This document shows, piece by piece, positions 6,963 to 7,968 of a stretch of 7,968 bases of DNA; position 1 is the first letter of the stretch, and every line of letters begins with the position of its first letter. This DNA is from Acidobacteriota bacterium (GTDB lineage Bacteria; Acidobacteriota; Terriglobia; Terriglobales; Acidobacteriaceae): the NCBI GenBank assembly GCA_021782675.1, contig JAJXUS010000015.1, positions 1-7,968 of the forward strand. The letters are read 5' to 3'. Both the position numbers and the translations under genes were made by a program. Under the pieces are notes generated by a model. The model was not told the DNA's origin, searched no databases, and saw only the letters and a program-made list of their open reading frames with translations.

Positions 6963-7433
6963 TCAGGAGAGCCCGTCAGGCTGCTTGCTCTGCTCGTCGA
7001 GCAGGCCGATTACCTGAAAGCTGGTCAACGACGATTTGGGCACAAACAGGCACTGGTTATTGGTCAGTTCGTCGACTGGAAACAAGCGGAACGCGGCGCT
7101 GGTCAGCAGATCGAGCGCGTTCGCGACCCGGCCTTCCATCACCTCACCGTCGCTAAACGTCAGTCGCACCCATAAAAGCGGATGGATGGAGAGGGAATCG
7201 AAGAAGCGAACATCTTTCTGTTTGGGCGAACCGGTGAAGCTGCGAACAAAGAAGACCGCCTTTGCATCCGAAAGGCGAAGTGTTACCGCTGGCTTGCCAT
7301 TTTCGAGTGCAATTGTGATCTGGTCCGGGAGTCGGAACGGGGCACCCGTTGCAGGATCGCTGTCGGCGCCGCCGTCGTAATAGCCGTGAAGGATCGAGGC
7401 GTCCCTAAGGTGGACGACCACAGTGTGCCGCAT
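6963..7433 (-). CDS. Small conserved-looking protein of unknown function
   Basis: This 156-residue protein has no signal peptide or membrane helix, so it is probably cytoplasmic. It begins with a beta-rich segment (VVVHLRDASILHGYY, residues 5-19), has a central KAVFFVRSF block (about 58-66), then WVRLTFSDGEVMEGRV (about 88-103), and ends with LFVPKSSLTSFQVIGLL. The two 'G-E/S-x-G' beta-hairpin-like blocks suggest a duplicated small beta-barrel fold. The central block recalls uncharacterised proteins (DUF6982-like) from Acidobacteriota and myxobacteria, but I am recalling this from memory and it is unverified. The ATG at 7433 has a strong GAGAGG site 6 bases upstream. It follows the sigma-54 activator gene by only 32 bases, so the two are likely co-transcribed and may act together in control of the EPS operon. 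Confidence 0.78.
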   Translation of the reverse strand: MRHTVVVHLRDASILHGYYDGGADSDPATGAPFRLPDQITIALENGKPAVTLRLSDAKAVFFVRSFTGSPKQKDVRFFDSLSIHPLLWVRLTFSDGEVMEGRVANALDLLTSAAFRLFPVDELTNNQCLFVPKSSLTSFQVIGLLDEQSKQPDGLS

Positions 7434-7465
7434 GCAAAGCCTCTCAGAAAACTCTTGCCGGGGTC

Positions 7466-7968
7466 TCAGGCAGACTGCGCCGGCGCTGTCAGATTGTACT
7501 GGCGGATCTTATAGAGCAGCGCCTTGTAGCTGATATTGAGGCGGCTCGCTGCAATGCGGCGGTTCCACTTCGTCTCCGCCAGCGTCTCGCGAATCGCCTG
7601 CATCTCCGCCTGGTCCTTCAACCCGCGCACCATGGATTTCAGGTCCGGGCTGGAGCCCGCAGTTCGGGCATCGGCCTCTGCCAGGTTGGCCACAGCCGGC
7701 GCGTCGAAACGGCCGGGGATCTTCGACTCCAGGTCCGCCAGCGCCGCTGCCTCATCGCGAATTACCAGGTAGCGCTTGACGAAGTTGCCCAGCTCCCGCA
7801 GATTGCCCGGCCAGTGATACGCGACGCAGGCAGCAATTAACTGGGGCGAGAAATTGACCGGCTCCAGCTCATGCGTCCTCGCGAGTTGCTGCGACATCTG
7901 GGTCAGGATGTAGGGAATCTCCTCCCGCCGCTCACGCAGCGGTGGAATGTGCAGGACAAAGGTGCTCA
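7466..7968 (-). CDS. Sigma-54-dependent transcriptional activator, C-terminal part (5' end beyond the window)
   Basis: The minus-strand frame is open from the right window edge to the stop at 7466, giving 166 visible residues. It begins in the end of the AAA+ domain: FVLHIPPLRERREEIP (visible residues 3-18) is the hallmark following the ATPase core, and YHWPGNLREL (50-59) is the sensor-2 region. After a variable linker (about 75-115) comes a Fis-type helix-turn-helix at about 121-157 (IRETLAETKWNRRIAASRLN and on through LLYKIRQYNL). The family hydrolyses ATP to open complexes formed by sigma-54 RNA polymerase, binding enhancer DNA 80-200 bp upstream. The N-terminal sensor domain is outside the window, so it cannot be told whether it is a two-component response regulator (PrsR-like) or another type. 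The sigma-54 promoter and palindrome about 700 bases downstream are the likely target. Confidence 0.93.
   Translation of the reverse strand, partial: STFVLHIPPLRERREEIPYILTQMSQQLARTHELEPVNFSPQLIAACVAYHWPGNLRELGNFVKRYLVIRDEAAALADLESKIPGRFDAPAVANLAEADARTAGSSPDLKSMVRGLKDQAEMQAIRETLAETKWNRRIAASRLNISYKALLYKIRQYNLTAPAQSA

Noticed and set aside
6722..7156. Plus-strand reading frame of 144 codons with a GGAG 5 bases before its ATG
   Set aside because: It runs antisense into the well-supported small-protein gene for almost 200 bases, its composition becomes Arg/Gly-rich and it has no recognisable motif; a chance frame in GC-rich DNA is more likely.
1..7968. CRISPR arrays, insertion sequences and tRNA genes
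   Set aside because: Both strands were read for regular spaced repeats, transposase motifs and tRNA-like cloverleafs by eye; none was seen. The only extended similarity is between the PaaK-like paralogues.

Overview
The window is GC-rich, densely coded DNA. It looks like a stretch of an exopolysaccharide (EPS) locus from a soil bacterium, most plausibly an Acidobacteriota member. That placement is an inference from gene content (an XrtA/PEP-CTERM-type polysaccharide deacetylase, a sigma-54 enhancer-binding regulator, several PaaK/CapK-like adenylating enzymes, and a secreted beta-helix protein); there is no rRNA or other marker gene here.

Layout from left to right: (1) 3-1298, plus strand, the C-terminal 431 residues of a secreted, cysteine-containing right-handed beta-helix protein whose start lies before the window. 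(2) 1299-1366, a short convergent spacer with a stem-loop that could terminate transcription from both sides. (3) 1367-6599, minus strand, four tightly packed genes read from right to left: a membrane-anchored polysaccharide deacetylase (5424-6599), then three PaaK/CapK-like adenylate-forming proteins (4012-5427, 2775-3992, 1367-2761). The first junction is an ATGA overlap and the others are gaps of 19 and 13 bases, so this is very probably one operon. (4) 6600-6962, a 363-base non-coding gap holding a close match to a sigma-54 (-24/-12) promoter facing the deacetylase, and a perfect 8+8 bp palindrome about 160 bp upstream of the predicted start. (5) 6963-7433, minus strand, a small conserved-looking protein of unknown function. 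(6) 7466-7968, minus strand, the C-terminal part of a sigma-54-dependent AAA+ activator with a Fis-type helix-turn-helix; it runs off the right edge.

The likely logic is a local circuit. The sigma-54 activator at the right edge could bind the palindrome and switch on the sigma-54 promoter of the deacetylase/PaaK operon. The deacetylase would remove N-acetyl groups from a glycan precursor, and the adenylating enzymes would activate one or more carboxylic acids for glycan modification. The substrates cannot be read from the sequence.

The most unusual points are the promoter/palindrome pair, the tandem set of three PaaK-like genes, and the middle copy, which has lost the C-terminal domain carrying the catalytic lysine and so may be inactive or have a changed role.
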